Part shown: in pieces, positions 52,380 through 61,054 of the stretch | How the letters are laid out: every line of letters starts with the position of its first letter | Position numbering within the stretch: the first letter of the stretch is position 1 | DNA from: WHSW01 sp963740055 | GTDB taxonomy: Bacteria > Actinomycetota > Thermoleophilia > Solirubrobacterales > 70-9 | Assembly: GCA_963740055.1 (NCBI GenBank) | Contig: CAVUCL010000005.1 | Location: forward strand, 961,022 to 1,025,021 | Length of the DNA: 64,000 nucleotides | Reading direction: 5' to 3' | Notes under the pieces: generated by a model | The model's database searches: none | The model's input: the letters and a program-made list of their open reading frames with translations, nothing else | What the model was told of the DNA's origin: nothing | Translations under genes and position numbers: made by a program

Positions 52380-53321
52380 CTACGTAGTACGTGTCGGTTC
52401 GACGTCGCGGACTCCCTCACCGCCGGCCCGTGCGCCCTTCTCGCCCGGGCTGTCGGCAAACCGGTTCACGAAATCGAGGGCGACCTGGGCGACCTCGCGC
52501 CAGCCGCTGTCGATCGCCAGCGAGTGGCCGCGGTTGGGGATGTGCTGGATCTCGGTGACCGCCGTGTTGTGGCGCTGGCGCTTGTACGCCGCGTTCCCGA
52601 TCGCCGGGGCGACCGTGTGGTCCTTCTCGCCCTGGATGATCAGCAGCGGCCCGCGGTCGGGATTGCGAACGTCGAGCTTCGCCTCGCTGAACGGGTTCAG
52701 GTTGGCGTTAGCCATCTGCATCAACGCGACCCCCGGCGCGGCCACGTGATAGGTCTCATAGAGCCGCTTGGCCTCCGCCTCGTCGGCGAGGGCGTTCGTC
52801 CATCCGTACTTGAACTGGTCGAAGGTGAGGGTGATCGCACGGCCGCGGTTGAGCGGGTTCTTGAGCACCGGGAGCGAGGACCGTAGCGTCGAGATCGGCA
52901 GTGGCAGCACGCCGCGGAACGGGCCGGCATCGATTCCCACCGTCACCGCCGAGAGTCCCCGGTCGGCGATCAGCTCGGCGAGCAGGCCCCCGGTCGAATG
53001 GCCCATCACCGCCGGCTTCTTGTTCAGTCGGCCGATCACGGCCGCCGTGTGGTCGGCGACCTGGCCAAGCGTCTTCTTCGCGAACACGTCGGGGTCCGCG
53101 CGCGCCGCCTCGACGGTCTCGGGGTCGTCGGGCCAGTCGGGCGTCACGCCCGCGTAACCGGCCTCCTCGAAGAACGCGACCCAGTTGTCCCAGCTCGACG
53201 GCAAGAGCCAGAGCCCGTGGATGAAGACGACCGGGGTCCGTCCGCTCGCGTTGGCCGCCTGAACCTGCCGGTCCTCACGCTCACTGATCCGATCCGCGCC
53301 GTCTTTCGACTCGTCGCCCAT
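52380..53321 (-). CDS. Alpha/beta hydrolase
   Basis: 313 aa. VVFIHGLWLLPSSWDNW (oxyanion loop), AVMGHSTGGLLAELI (nucleophile Ser), IIQGEKDHTVAPA (acid) and IPNRGHSLAIDSGW (His) complete the triad. It resembles lysophospholipase-like hydrolases of stress regions. ATG 53321 follows an AAAGGGG ribosome site; the longer frame to 53387 lacks conserved sequence. It precedes the NmrA-like gene with a 40-nt gap, probably in one operon. Confidence 0.85.
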   Translation of the reverse strand: MGDESKDGADRISEREDRQVQAANASGRTPVVFIHGLWLLPSSWDNWVAFFEEAGYAGVTPDWPDDPETVEAARADPDVFAKKTLGQVADHTAAVIGRLNKKPAVMGHSTGGLLAELIADRGLSAVTVGIDAGPFRGVLPLPISTLRSSLPVLKNPLNRGRAITLTFDQFKYGWTNALADEAEAKRLYETYHVAAPGVALMQMANANLNPFSEAKLDVRNPDRGPLLIIQGEKDHTVAPAIGNAAYKRQRHNTAVTEIQHIPNRGHSLAIDSGWREVAQVALDFVNRFADSPGEKGARAGGEGVRDVEPTRTT

Positions 53322-53495
53322 CGGGTACCCCTTTCGTTGGAGTGAAATGACGGGCAGCGAGCTTCTCGCGGGGCGGTGCACTCGCATCCGCCAGGAGGCC
53401 AGTGGAGCTGGCTCGTGTCCAGCCTATCGCGGGAGCCACGACCGGCTCGGTCTTGGCGACCATTTTCCAAGCTCCCAAACTTTGCCTTGCGGCGT

Positions 53496-53501
53496 TACGC
53501 T
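53496..53501 (+). promoter_or_regulatory. -10 element (TACGCT), near-leaderless
   Basis: TACGCT lies 6 nt before ATG 53508 with no ribosome site. Confidence 0.4.
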
Positions 53502-53507
53502 CTGCTG

Positions 53508-53822
53508 ATGGCGACTGCGGCGACGCTGGTCATGTGGTTTCACCTCCGCTCGCCGGAGCTGGCCGAGGACTTTGAGCGTCTGATGGCCAGCGATCGGGAC
53601 ATCGTCCATGGCTCGCTGGACACGATGCCGGATTGGCGACTGACGCGGCCGACGGATGTACCCGGACAGGCCATCGACTCAGCCGATTACGTTCTGATCG
53701 CGGAGATCGTCAACCTCGAGCGCTGGGAGCAACAAGCGGAGGAACGGGTCCAGGGCTTGGCGGATGACTTGGAGCATCTGGTCTCCAGTCGGAGGATGCT
53801 CGTCCTCGAACGCGTCCTTTGA
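53508..53822 (+). CDS. Small protein of unknown function
   Basis: 104 aa. LVMWFHLRSPELAEDFERLMASDRDIVHGSLDTMPDWRLTRP followed by SADYVLIAEIVNLERWEQQAEERVQGLADDLEHLV has the size and strand-helix spacing of a dimeric alpha-beta barrel (Dabb/ABM-like) protein. That is a guess; no catalytic residues are recognised. ATG 53508 is chosen because the conserved-looking part begins there. Confidence 0.6.
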   Translation: MATAATLVMWFHLRSPELAEDFERLMASDRDIVHGSLDTMPDWRLTRPTDVPGQAIDSADYVLIAEIVNLERWEQQAEERVQGLADDLEHLVSSRRMLVLERVL

Positions 53823-53834
53823 GGACGTAGCAGT

Positions 53835-53854
53835 CGGTACCAAAGCGGTACCAC
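53835..53854. repeat. GGTACC hairpin element, copy 2
   Basis: CGGTACCAAAGCGGTACCAC between two convergent stop codons (53822 plus, 53895 minus). The stem is 6 bp because the last pair is C-A. About 25 bases after the hairpin also resemble copy 3. Confidence 0.7.
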
Positions 53855-53894
53855 GACGGTCGCATGGTCGGCCGTACCCAGTAGGCGGCGAGGA

Positions 53895-54527
53895 CTAGCG
53901 CGGCGGACCGTCCTCGCGAGCGATTTCCTCGCGAAAGCGTGCGTCGTCCGCTTCGATCGAACGCGCCTCGGCCAGCACCCGTTCGAGGTCGCCCGGCGGG
54001 ATCGTGACCGCGCCCGAGGAGTCGGCGAACATATACGTGCCCGGGATCACGCCCACACCGCGCAAGACCACGGGTACGTTGGCCTGAAATGGTGTGATCT
54101 CGCGCCCACCCCATCGTGTCGCCTCGCCCGCGCAGTAGGCGGCAAAGTCATATCCCGCCAGCTCGTCGAAATCGCGCAGCCGCCCGTCGGTGAGCACGCC
54201 GGCCAGACCATGGTGCTGGACACGCATGAGCTTCGTACCACCGCCCATCGAGACGTCGGTGTAGCCGTTGGAGGCGAGGACCAAGACCTTGCCCTGCGGG
54301 TCGTCGCCAACGGCCTCGTAAAAGAGGTTGGCGAGGTTGTAGCGCTCGGGATCGAGCGAGGCCGAGCAGCTCGGGAAGTAGGAGATGGTCACCGCGGGGC
54401 CGAAGAGGACCCGCCCAGGCGTCGGGCTGACGAGATCGAGGATGTGACAGCGGTGGCGATGCAGCCGCCCCATCGCGTCGACCAGGTCCGCGCACTTGAG
54501 GCCGTCGACAGTTCCCGGTGGTGCCAC
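53895..54527 (-). CDS. RraA-family protein (HMG/CHA aldolase-like)
   Basis: 210 aa. ADLVDAMGRLHRH at the start, GPAVTISYFP, MGGGTKLMRVQHHGLAGVLTDGRLRDFDEL and YMFADSSGAVTIPPGDLERVLAEA are RraA/4-hydroxy-4-methyl-2-oxoglutarate aldolase features; the DGRLRD arginine and aspartate are active-site residues in aldolase members. Either an aldolase/oxaloacetate decarboxylase or an RNase-E-inhibitor-like protein. The next gene upstream (flavin reductase) ends 2 nt before its GTG. Confidence 0.85.
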   Translation of the reverse strand: MAPPGTVDGLKCADLVDAMGRLHRHRCHILDLVSPTPGRVLFGPAVTISYFPSCSASLDPERYNLANLFYEAVGDDPQGKVLVLASNGYTDVSMGGGTKLMRVQHHGLAGVLTDGRLRDFDELAGYDFAAYCAGEATRWGGREITPFQANVPVVLRGVGVIPGTYMFADSSGAVTIPPGDLERVLAEARSIEADDARFREEIAREDGPPR

Positions 54528-54529
54528 GA

Positions 54530-55255
54530 TTACCCCGTTGGGCCGAAGCGCTCGGTGCGGATCATCCGCGGGTCGACCCCGGCCTCGAGGGCCAGCTCCG
54601 CGGCGGACTCGACGAAGCCGTTCGAGCCGCAGATGAAGACGATTCGCGCTCGCGACGCGGGCTCGGCGATCAGGTCGGCGTCGATCCGGCCAGTGTGGCC
54701 GTCCCAGCCCTCCGGCGCGTCGCGGGTCAGGGTGACGCGTCGACGTCGGCGTCGAGCTCGTCGGCGTAGATCAGCTCCTCGGCGGTGCGCGCCGAGTAGA
54801 TCAGCTCCATCTGAAGGTCGGGCATCGTGCGGCGGCGGTGGCGCATCATCGCCATCAGCGGGACGACGCCCGAACCGCCGCCGATCAGCAGCGCCGGGCG
54901 CCTCGCCCCGCCAGACGAAGTACGAAGTGAACGGGCCCCGAAGCTCGACCTGGTCGCCCTCGACGACGACGTCGTGGAAGTAGCCGGAGACCTCGCCCTC
55001 GTCGAGCCGGTCGATCGTCAGCTCGACCTCGCCCGCGATCGAGCGGCGAGGAGGCGATCGAGTAGGAGCGCTGGGCGCGGTAGCCGTCCGGCGCGGTAAG
55101 CCGGACGTCGAAGTGCTGGCCGGGCAGAAACGGCATCCACATCGGCAGCGCGAGGCGGAACGTTTTCGACGCGCGGTGTCTCCTCGCGGACCGCGGTCAC
55201 GGTCGCGATCTGCCAGCGGCCCGGAGCGCGCTGGATGACTGCACGTCGGTCAATC
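54530..55255 (-). pseudogene. Ferredoxin-reductase-type flavoprotein, several frameshifts
   Basis: Reconstructed across frames on the minus strand: WQIATVTAVREETPRV, FLPGQHFDVRLTAPDGYRAQRSYSIASSP, GEVELTIDRLDEGEVSGYFHDV, VELRGP, TSYFVWRGEAP, LLIGGGSGVVPLMAMMRHRRR, LIYSARTAEELIYADEL and FICGSNGFVESAAELALE. RxYS binds FAD, GGGSGVVP and CGSNGFVE bind NAD(P)H. At least four junctions fit single extra G/C bases; one near 54735 looks like a missing base. The start is uncertain. Flavin reductases commonly follow sulfite-oxidase-like genes and presumably supply or accept their electrons. Confidence 0.7.
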
Positions 55256-55858
55256 GGTCCAGTAGCGCTCCTCCTTCCAGGGGTCGCCGCGGTTGTGGTA
55301 GCCGTTGGACTCCCAGAAGCCCGGCTCGTCGTGATCGATCACCCTCAGTCCGGCGACCCACTTCGCGCTCTTCCAGAAGTACAGGTGGGGGACCAGCAAC
55401 CGCGCGGGTCCGCCGTGCGCACGCTCCAGGGGCTCGCCCTCGTGCTCGGTGACGACCCAGGCCTTGCCGTCGGTGAGGTCGTCGATCGCGAGGTTGGTCG
55501 TGTAGCCGCCGTAGCTGAAAGCCATCGCGTAGGCGCCCAGGGGCTCGGCTGCATCGAGCAGCAGGTCGACCGAGACGCCGCGGAAGCTGGTCCCGAGCTT
55601 CGACCAGCTCGTGACGCAGTGGATGTCGCAGGGGATCTCCTCGAACTCGAGTTCGTGGAAATCCTCCCAGGTCCACTCGGCCTCCTCGGCGACCATGCCG
55701 TCGATCCGGAAGCTCCAGTCCGCGGGGTCGATGTCGGGCGTCGGGCCGGCGGTCAGGACGGGAAAGCCCGGTTCGTCGTACTGCCCAGGCGGGAGTCTGT
55801 CGGGGTCGCCCCGGCGGTGTCCCGTGAACCCGCGAGAGATGAAACCGGGATCGGACAT
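55250..55858 (-). CDS. Sulfite-oxidase-like molybdenum enzyme
   Basis: 202 aa. WSFRIDGMVAEEAEWTWEDF leads to DIHCVTSWSKLG, whose Cys would ligate the molybdenum of the molybdopterin cofactor, then FSYGGYTTNLAIDDL and PARLLVPHLYFWKSAKWVAGL. This is the short SUOX-fold group (YedY-like) without a signal peptide or heme domain. Substrate unknown. It overlaps the flavin reductase that follows, its probable redox partner. Confidence 0.88.
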   Translation of the reverse strand: MSDPGFISRGFTGHRRGDPDRLPPGQYDEPGFPVLTAGPTPDIDPADWSFRIDGMVAEEAEWTWEDFHELEFEEIPCDIHCVTSWSKLGTSFRGVSVDLLLDAAEPLGAYAMAFSYGGYTTNLAIDDLTDGKAWVVTEHEGEPLERAHGGPARLLVPHLYFWKSAKWVAGLRVIDHDEPGFWESNGYHNRGDPWKEERYWTD

Positions 55859-56125
55859 CTAGTCTCGTTCCTGCACAGGTGTGGTCCTGCGAGCCTCGGC
55901 ACGACCACGCCGAGCCAGCGCTCCGCGCCCGGATCGGTCAGGTACGACGTACTCCGTGTAGAGCCCGGCATCCGTAGAGGCGCGCTCCGGGGCGTGCCCG
56001 TTGAGACGGGAGCTGATGTAAGCGGCGTACCAGGACGACCAGTGGTGCACGGGGGCGGACGGTTCGTAGGCTCTGTGGTGCTCCTCGGCCTCACGCAAGA
56101 GGTCCTCCAAGTCGGCGACTTCCAT
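55859..56125 (-). CDS. Small conserved helical protein
   Basis: 88 aa. DLEDLLREAEEHHRAYEPSAPVHHWSSWYAAYISSRLNGHAPERA has the E-E-HH...W..WYAAYI.SR pattern I recognise from small actinobacterial proteins, sometimes beside glyoxalase-fold genes. Function unknown. It ends immediately before the sulfite-oxidase-like gene and is likely in the same operon. Confidence 0.6.
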   Translation of the reverse strand: MEVADLEDLLREAEEHHRAYEPSAPVHHWSSWYAAYISSRLNGHAPERASTDAGLYTEYVVPDRSGRGALARRGRAEARRTTPVQERD

Positions 56126-56142
56126 GGGCTACCTCATCTCGG

Positions 56143-56358
56143 TCAGCTCAGGAGGTCCCGTGCCTCTTGTGCGTCGTGCGGGCCGACCAGGATGTCGTGC
56201 GCCCCAACGGTCCCCAGGCCGTCCCCAGCGCCGGCCCCGCTGTTCGTCAGCCGGGGCAGGCACTCGATACCGGCGCCACGCAGGACCGAGCAGAGCAGCT
56301 CGGCCTCGGGCTCGCTTCGTGCGACCTCAACGACGACCCAGTCTTCTGGGCGGGTCAT
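56143..56358 (-). CDS. DUF2007-like putative signal-transducing protein
   Basis: 71 aa. WVVVEVARSEPEAELLCSVLRGAGIECLPRL and HDILVGPHDAQEARDLL match the short DUF2007 fold (two strand-helix units), which resembles PII-like sensors in size. It sits between the redoxin and the small helical protein, in one apparent operon. ATG 56358 is the only sensible start. Confidence 0.72.
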   Translation of the reverse strand: MTRPEDWVVVEVARSEPEAELLCSVLRGAGIECLPRLTNSGAGAGDGLGTVGAHDILVGPHDAQEARDLLS

Positions 56359-56368
56359 CGCTGCCGCC

Positions 56369-57335
56369 CTACCCGAACGTGCACGCGTAGGCCTCGGCAC
56401 CGGGCTCGAGGAACGCGATCTCGAGCGTCGGCTCGCGGACCGCGTCGTGCTGGCGCACGAGCTGGTAGAGGCGGCCGTCCCGGAGCACGCCGTTGCCGTC
56501 CTGGTCAACGTCCACGCCGTGCGACGGGCCTGGAGCCTCTCCGTCAAGGAGCACTCGGAAGGGAATCGGCTCGCGCACTCCGGACGACAGCACGAGATGC
56601 GCGTCGCGCGCATGGAAGCGATAGGCGATGCTCCCGCCGGGCTGGTCGAGCACGACGTTCTCGCGCCCGATCGTCCACTCACCGGCCAGGGCCCAGTGGT
56701 TGAGCCGCAGCCGCTCGGGCAGGTGGTAGTTCCGGCGTTCGTCGACCGCCGGGTCCTCCGCGGACGCAAAATGCTCGCCTCGCCCGTAGCCGAGATATGT
56801 CTCGGGAGTCCGCAGGTGATCCCAGTCTGCCTCGGCCTCCACGCCGAGCCCTTCGACGGGGACAAGCCCCCGGTCGACGCCGAGCAGTCGCTGGATGACG
56901 CGCTCCGATTGCTCGTAGCGTCCTTCTCCGAACTGGTCGTCGCGGATGATCCCGTCCGCTGTCGATGAAGTAGAGCGCCGGCCAGTAGTGGTTGTCGAAG
57001 GCGCTCCAGATCTCATAGTCGTTGTCGACTGCGACCGGGTAGTCGATCGCTCGCTCCTTCGTCGCCTCCCGCACACGGTCGATCTCGTGCTCGAACGAGA
57101 ACTCCGGCGTGTGGACTCCGATCACGACCAACCCGTCGTCCCGGTAGGCCTGCGCCCAGGCGCGGACGTACGGCTCCTGGCGCAGCCAGTTGATGCACGT
57201 CAGCGTCCAGAAGTTCGACGAGGACGACGCGACCCCGCAGCTCGGCAGGGCCGAGCGGCTCGGAGTTGAGCCACTCGGTCGCCCCGTCGAGCGCGGGCAT
57301 GGGACACGGTTGCGCAGACGCTCGAACACGGTCAT
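56369..57335 (-). pseudogene. Redoxin (thioredoxin-fold, DipZ C-terminal-like), frameshifted
   Basis: About 321 aa after repair. EFWTLTCINWLRQEPYVRAW is the redox helix, but the second cysteine of CxxC is Trp (CINW), so it cannot form a normal active-site disulfide. GLVVIGVHTPEFSFEH, VDNDYEIWSAFDNHYWPALYFID and DGIIRDDQFGEGRYEQSE follow, then a DipZ-type C-terminal domain (TPETYLGYGRGEHFAS to EPGAEAYACTFG). Frame breaks near 57310 (one missing), 57208 and 56960 (one extra each) add up to the observed length. ATG 57335 directly follows the epoxide hydrolase TAG. Confidence 0.72.
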
Positions 57336-58549
57336 CTAGCGGAGCTTCCGGAACCCCGCGCGAACCTCTTCTGAGAACAGCTCGCGGCTGCTCCCAGGCG
57401 GCGAAGTGCCCGCCCTTGTCGACCTCGTTGTAGTGGATGAGGTTGGGATACGCCCGCTCCGTCCAGCTTCGCGGCGCCTGATACTGCTCGCCGGGAAAGA
57501 CGCTCACGGCGACCGGGATGGAGACGCCCTTGGCGTTGAAGAAGCCGCCCTTGTATTCCCAGTAGAGACGAGACGCAGAGACCCCCGTGTTCGTCAGCCA
57601 GTAGAGCGTGATGTTGTCGAGGATCTCGTCACGCGTCAGCTCGCCCGTGGCGCTCGTGGTCCGGTCCAGAGCAGCGACGACCGCCGCGGCCGGCTGGCCG
57701 TCCGCATCGTTGTGGTCGAGAAGCCAGGCGGCCAGGCCGACGGGTGAATCCGCGATGCCGTACAGCGTCTGCGGGCGCGCGGCCATGTACCTGGCGTAGT
57801 CGACTTGCTTGAACGTTCTGTCCAGCTGCTCATAGGCGCGTCGTTCCTCAGCTGAGAGACCGGATGGCGGCGGGTCGCCGGCCTGGAGAGCCTCGTCGAC
57901 GTCGGCCGGAACGGTGGCCGGCATGTTGGTGTGGATGGCGAGCAATCCCGTCAGGTGCCTGCAAGCCCATCTGGTCGACGACGAAAGCACCCCAGTCGCC
58001 GCCTTGGGCGACGTAGCGGTCGTAGCCCAGGCGCTTCATCAGCTCTGCCCAGGCTCGGCCCATGCGCTCGGGACCCCAGCCGGTGCTCGTCGGCTTGCCC
58101 GAGAACCCGTAGCCCGGCATCGACGGAATCACCACATGGAAGGCGTCCGATGCGCTCGCGCCGTGCGCCGTGGGATCGGTCAGCCGATCGATGATCTTCA
58201 GCTGCTCGATGATCGAGCCGGGCCATCCGTGATTGACGATGAGCGGCAACGCGTCGTCATGTTGCGAACGAACGTGGATGAAATGAATGTCCAGCCCGTC
58301 GATCTCGGTGATGAACTGCGGTAGAGCGTTCAGCTTCGCCTCGCACTTGCGCCAGTCGTAGTCCGTCGCCCAGTAGCTGGCGAGTTCCTGAGTCATCGCG
58401 AGCGGCACGCCCTGCGAATGATCTGCGACGGTTTCCTTCTCCGGCCAGCGCGTCGCCGCGATGCGGCGGCGAAGGTCGGCAAGTGCCTCTTCCGGAATGT
58501 CGACGTGGAACGGACGGATCTCGTTGGCTGTTTCGACCGTGGTGCTCAT
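57336..58549 (-). pseudogene. Epoxide hydrolase 2, two +1 frameshifts
   Basis: 403 aa after repair, an EHN-domain epoxide hydrolase. The N-terminal segment IRPFHVDIPEEALADLRRRIAATRWP and YDWRKCEAKLNALPQF is followed by NHGWPGS (oxyanion hole), GGDWGAFV (nucleophile Asp), and GGHFAAWEQP (His). Breaks near 57967 (extra G) and 57387 (extra C before GAG) split it. ATG 58549 has an AGGAG ribosome site. It is a tandem paralogue of the next hydrolase; epoxide substrate unknown. Confidence 0.85.
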
Positions 58550-58595
58550 GAGGATCTCCTTTCGCGAGGCCGGATGGCGCTCGGTATTGCGACGC

Positions 58596-58685
58596 GGCCC
58601 CGCGGCTCGACGGGGCCCAGCGGCTCGAAGTTGAGCCACTCGGTCGCCCCGTCGCGCGACGGTGTGCGACGTTCCAACACGCGCT
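58596..58685 (-). pseudogene. Remnant of redoxin N terminus
   Basis: DGATEWLNFEPLGPVEPRGRV here matches DGATEWLNSEPLGPAELRGRV of the redoxin at 57335, and the DNA around the hydrolase stop (TCTAGCGGAG) is also shared. It follows epoxide hydrolase 1 exactly as the redoxin follows hydrolase 2, so a hydrolase-redoxin unit was duplicated and this copy lost most of its redoxin. Confidence 0.7.
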
Positions 58686-59899
58686 CTAGCGGAGTGACCG
58701 GAACGCCGCCCGAACCTCGTCGGTGAACAGGTCCGGCTCCTCCCAGGCGGCGAAGTGGCCGCCCCTGTCGACCTCGTTGAAGTAGGCGAGGCCGGGGTAG
58801 ACCGCCTCGACCCAGCTGCGCGGGGAAGCCCAGATCTCGCCGGGGAACGTGGTGAAGCCGACCGGCACGGTGACCGCCGGAGGAGGCTGGCCGCTCGCAA
58901 GCGCTGCGGCCAGCGCTCGTCCGTCCTCCCAGTACGACCGGGCCGCCGACGCTGCGGTGCCGGTCAGCCAGTACAGCGTGATGTTGTCGACGATGTTGTC
59001 CCGGGTGAGATTGCCCACGGGCTCGCCGTCGACGAACGCGCGGGAGATCTTGTAGTAGCTGTCCGTGTCGTGGTCGAGCAGCCAGGCGGCCAGCGCGACG
59101 GGTGAATCCAGCAGGGCGTAGCCGATCGTCTGCGGCCGCGTTGCCATCTCGAGGAAGTAGCCGAAGCCGTCCTCCCTGAACGTCGCGACCGCCTCGGCCG
59201 CTGCGCGTTCCTGCTCGGATTCCTTGGGCAGTTGATCGCCGATTGCGAGCACCGCCGTGAGCAGGTTCAGGTGGTAGCCGGCCAAACCCTCGACCGCCTG
59301 GCGACCCATCAGGTCCGTGACGAGGGCACCCACGTCGCCGCCCTGGGCGACGTAGCGGGTGTAGCCGAGGCGGCGCATCAGCTCCGCCCACGCGCGTGCG
59401 GTGCGGCCGGCGTCCCAGCCGAGCTCGGCCGGCTCACTGGAGAACCCGTAGCCGGGCAAGGACGGCAGCACCAGGTGGAACGCGTCCTCGGCGCTGCCAC
59501 CGTGCGCGGTCGGGTCGGTGAGCGGGCCGACGGTCTCGAGCAGCTCGATGACCGAGCCGGGCCAGCCGTGGGTCATGATCAGCGGCAGCGCGTCCTCGTG
59601 CGGCGACCGCACGTGGATGAAGTGGATCTCGACCCCGTCGATCTCGGTCGTGAACTGCGGCAGCGCGTTCAGCTCGCGCCTCGCACTTGCGCCAGTCGTA
59701 CTCGCTCGTCCCAGTAGCTGGCGAGCGCCTGCATCGTCGCCAGCTGCACGCCCTGCGACCGATCGTCGACGAGCTCCCTTGTGGGCCAGCGCGTCGCGGC
59801 GATGCGTTGACGGAGGTCGTCCAAATCCGCTTCCGGAACCTCGACCTGGAAGGGACGGATGTCTGTGGCCTGCGCTGCCGTTCCGGTGGTGGTAGCCAT
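58686..59899 (-). pseudogene. Epoxide hydrolase 1, two +1 frameshifts
   Basis: 403 aa after repair, paralogue of hydrolase 2. IRPFQVEVPEADLDDLRQRIAATRWP and YDWRKCEA in the EHN domain, THGWPGS, GGDVGALVTDLMG with the nucleophile Asp, and GGHFAAWEEPDLFTDEVR with the His. Two extra C bases, about 59704 (before GAGTACGAC) and about 59681 (before GAGCTGAAC), break the frame. Length identical to hydrolase 2 once both are removed. ATG 59899 has an AGGAG ribosome site. Confidence 0.85.
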
Positions 59900-60065
59900 G
59901 TGGCTCCTAACTCTGGGTGGTGATGGCGCAGACCGTGTGAGGTCGGCACGCCCATTCACCGGCCGAGGGTCGGGGCCGGAACGATTCGCTCGCCGAGGTT
60001 TGAGGCGAAGCGCATAACCACCATACACCCGGACGCAAGAGCCCTCGGCGGGCGGTTCCCAGAGT

Positions 60066-60071
60066 TAGACT
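60066..60071 (+). promoter_or_regulatory. Candidate -10 element (TAGACT)
   Basis: TAGACT 20 nt before ATG 60092, implying a short leader. No matching -35 recognised. Confidence 0.35.
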
Positions 60072-60091
60072 CGGGACTGACTGGACCGTCG

Positions 60092-60685
60092 ATGAGCTAT
60101 CGCGAGACCGACCATCTCCGGGTGCTGATCGCCAACGAGCGCAAGGATCGGCTGGCGCTCGTCGCGCCGATGGTCGGGAACCTCGGGCATGCGGTGATCG
60201 CACGCGAGATCGACGTCGCTGACGTCGGAGTCGTGACCGCCAGAGAGCAACCTGATGTCGCCCTCGTCGGCCTCGGCAGGAGCTCGGAGCATGCCCTCGC
60301 CTTGATCGACAAGATCGTGCAGGAGGCCGCGTGTCCGGTGATCCTCCTCATCCATGCGCCCGATCCCGCCTTCGTCAAGGAGGCATCGAAGCGCGGCATC
60401 TTCGCCTGCATCACCGATGCCGAGGTCGACGATTGGCAGAGCGCGATCGACATCGTGCTTCGCCGGTTCACCGAGTACCACGACCTCGAGGGTGCGTTCG
60501 GCCGCCGCGCGGTCATCGAGCGAGCCAAGGGCGTCCTGATGGAGCGTCATTCGGTCGACGACGCTGACGCCTTCGAGATGCTGCGCGACCAATCGCGCCG
60601 GGCGAACACCAAGCTCGCCGACGTTGCAGCCGCCGTCGTCGACGGTCATCGGCTGCTGCCGAAGCAGCCGGACATCACGAGCTGA
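60092..60685 (+). CDS. Response-regulator-like protein with ANTAR domain
   Basis: 197 aa. Residues 1-125 have a receiver-like fold (LRVLIANERKDRLALV, QPDVALVGLG), but the usual phospho-acceptor Asp at the end of the third strand is Gly, so it may not be phosphorylated. The C-terminal ANTAR domain reads GRRAVIERAKGVLMERHSVDDADAFEMLRDQSRRANTKLADVAAAVV; ANTAR binds RNA hairpins and causes antitermination. Target transcripts are unknown; the GGTACC hairpins in this region are worth testing. Confidence 0.85.
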   Translation: MSYRETDHLRVLIANERKDRLALVAPMVGNLGHAVIAREIDVADVGVVTAREQPDVALVGLGRSSEHALALIDKIVQEAACPVILLIHAPDPAFVKEASKRGIFACITDAEVDDWQSAIDIVLRRFTEYHDLEGAFGRRAVIERAKGVLMERHSVDDADAFEMLRDQSRRANTKLADVAAAVVDGHRLLPKQPDITS

Positions 60686-60702
60686 TGTCGCCCCTCGCGT
60701 AG

Positions 60703-60750
60703 TCGGGGCGACTGGATTTGAACCAGCGACCGCTCGGCCCCCAGCCGGCA
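60703..60750 (-). tRNA. 3' half of a tRNA-Pro-like gene (remnant or att site)
   Basis: On the minus strand GGTCGCTGGTTCAAATCCAG (T-arm with GGTTCAAATCC) runs into TCGCCCCGA, the acceptor end of tRNA-Pro. The sequence 5' of it offers no CGGGGCG strand or D-arm, so only the 3' half is present. Tyrosine-recombinase integration sites typically use this part of tRNA genes. Confidence 0.5.
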
Positions 60751-60838
60751 AGCGGTTGGTGCAGACGCGTCCCGGAGCGTCCCCTGCGCCCCCATCGTCC
60801 GCGCGCCTGGAAGATCTGGACGGATAGGGCGTAGCCGC

Positions 60839-60858
60839 CGGTACCAAAGTGGTACCGC
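60839..60858. repeat. GGTACC hairpin element, copy 3
   Basis: CGGTACCAAAGTGGTACCGC, differing from copy 1 by one loop-proximal base (C to T). It lies in the gene-poor stretch 60686-61054, between the tRNA remnant and the beta-helix gene; flanking bases resemble copy 2. Confidence 0.75.
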
Positions 60859-61054
60859 GACCGTGGCAGGTTCGGCTCGCGCGCCCCGATTCGTTTCTCG
60901 CTGCGACGCACGGATCGTCGAGCGAGTGCGCCTAGCAGTCTGAACTAGAGGTATCGCTTCGCATGGAAAGCAGCATTTTCCGCTTCAGCGCAAGACCGCC
61001 CCCGCCGGACGCGTGCTCCGACAGCCCGCGGCTTCGAGCGTCAGCCTCGCGCCG
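60859..61054. other. Intergenic, no gene seen
   Basis: Remainder of the 370-bp gap around the tRNA remnant and hairpin. No further coding, RNA or repeat feature recognised. Confidence 0.4.
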
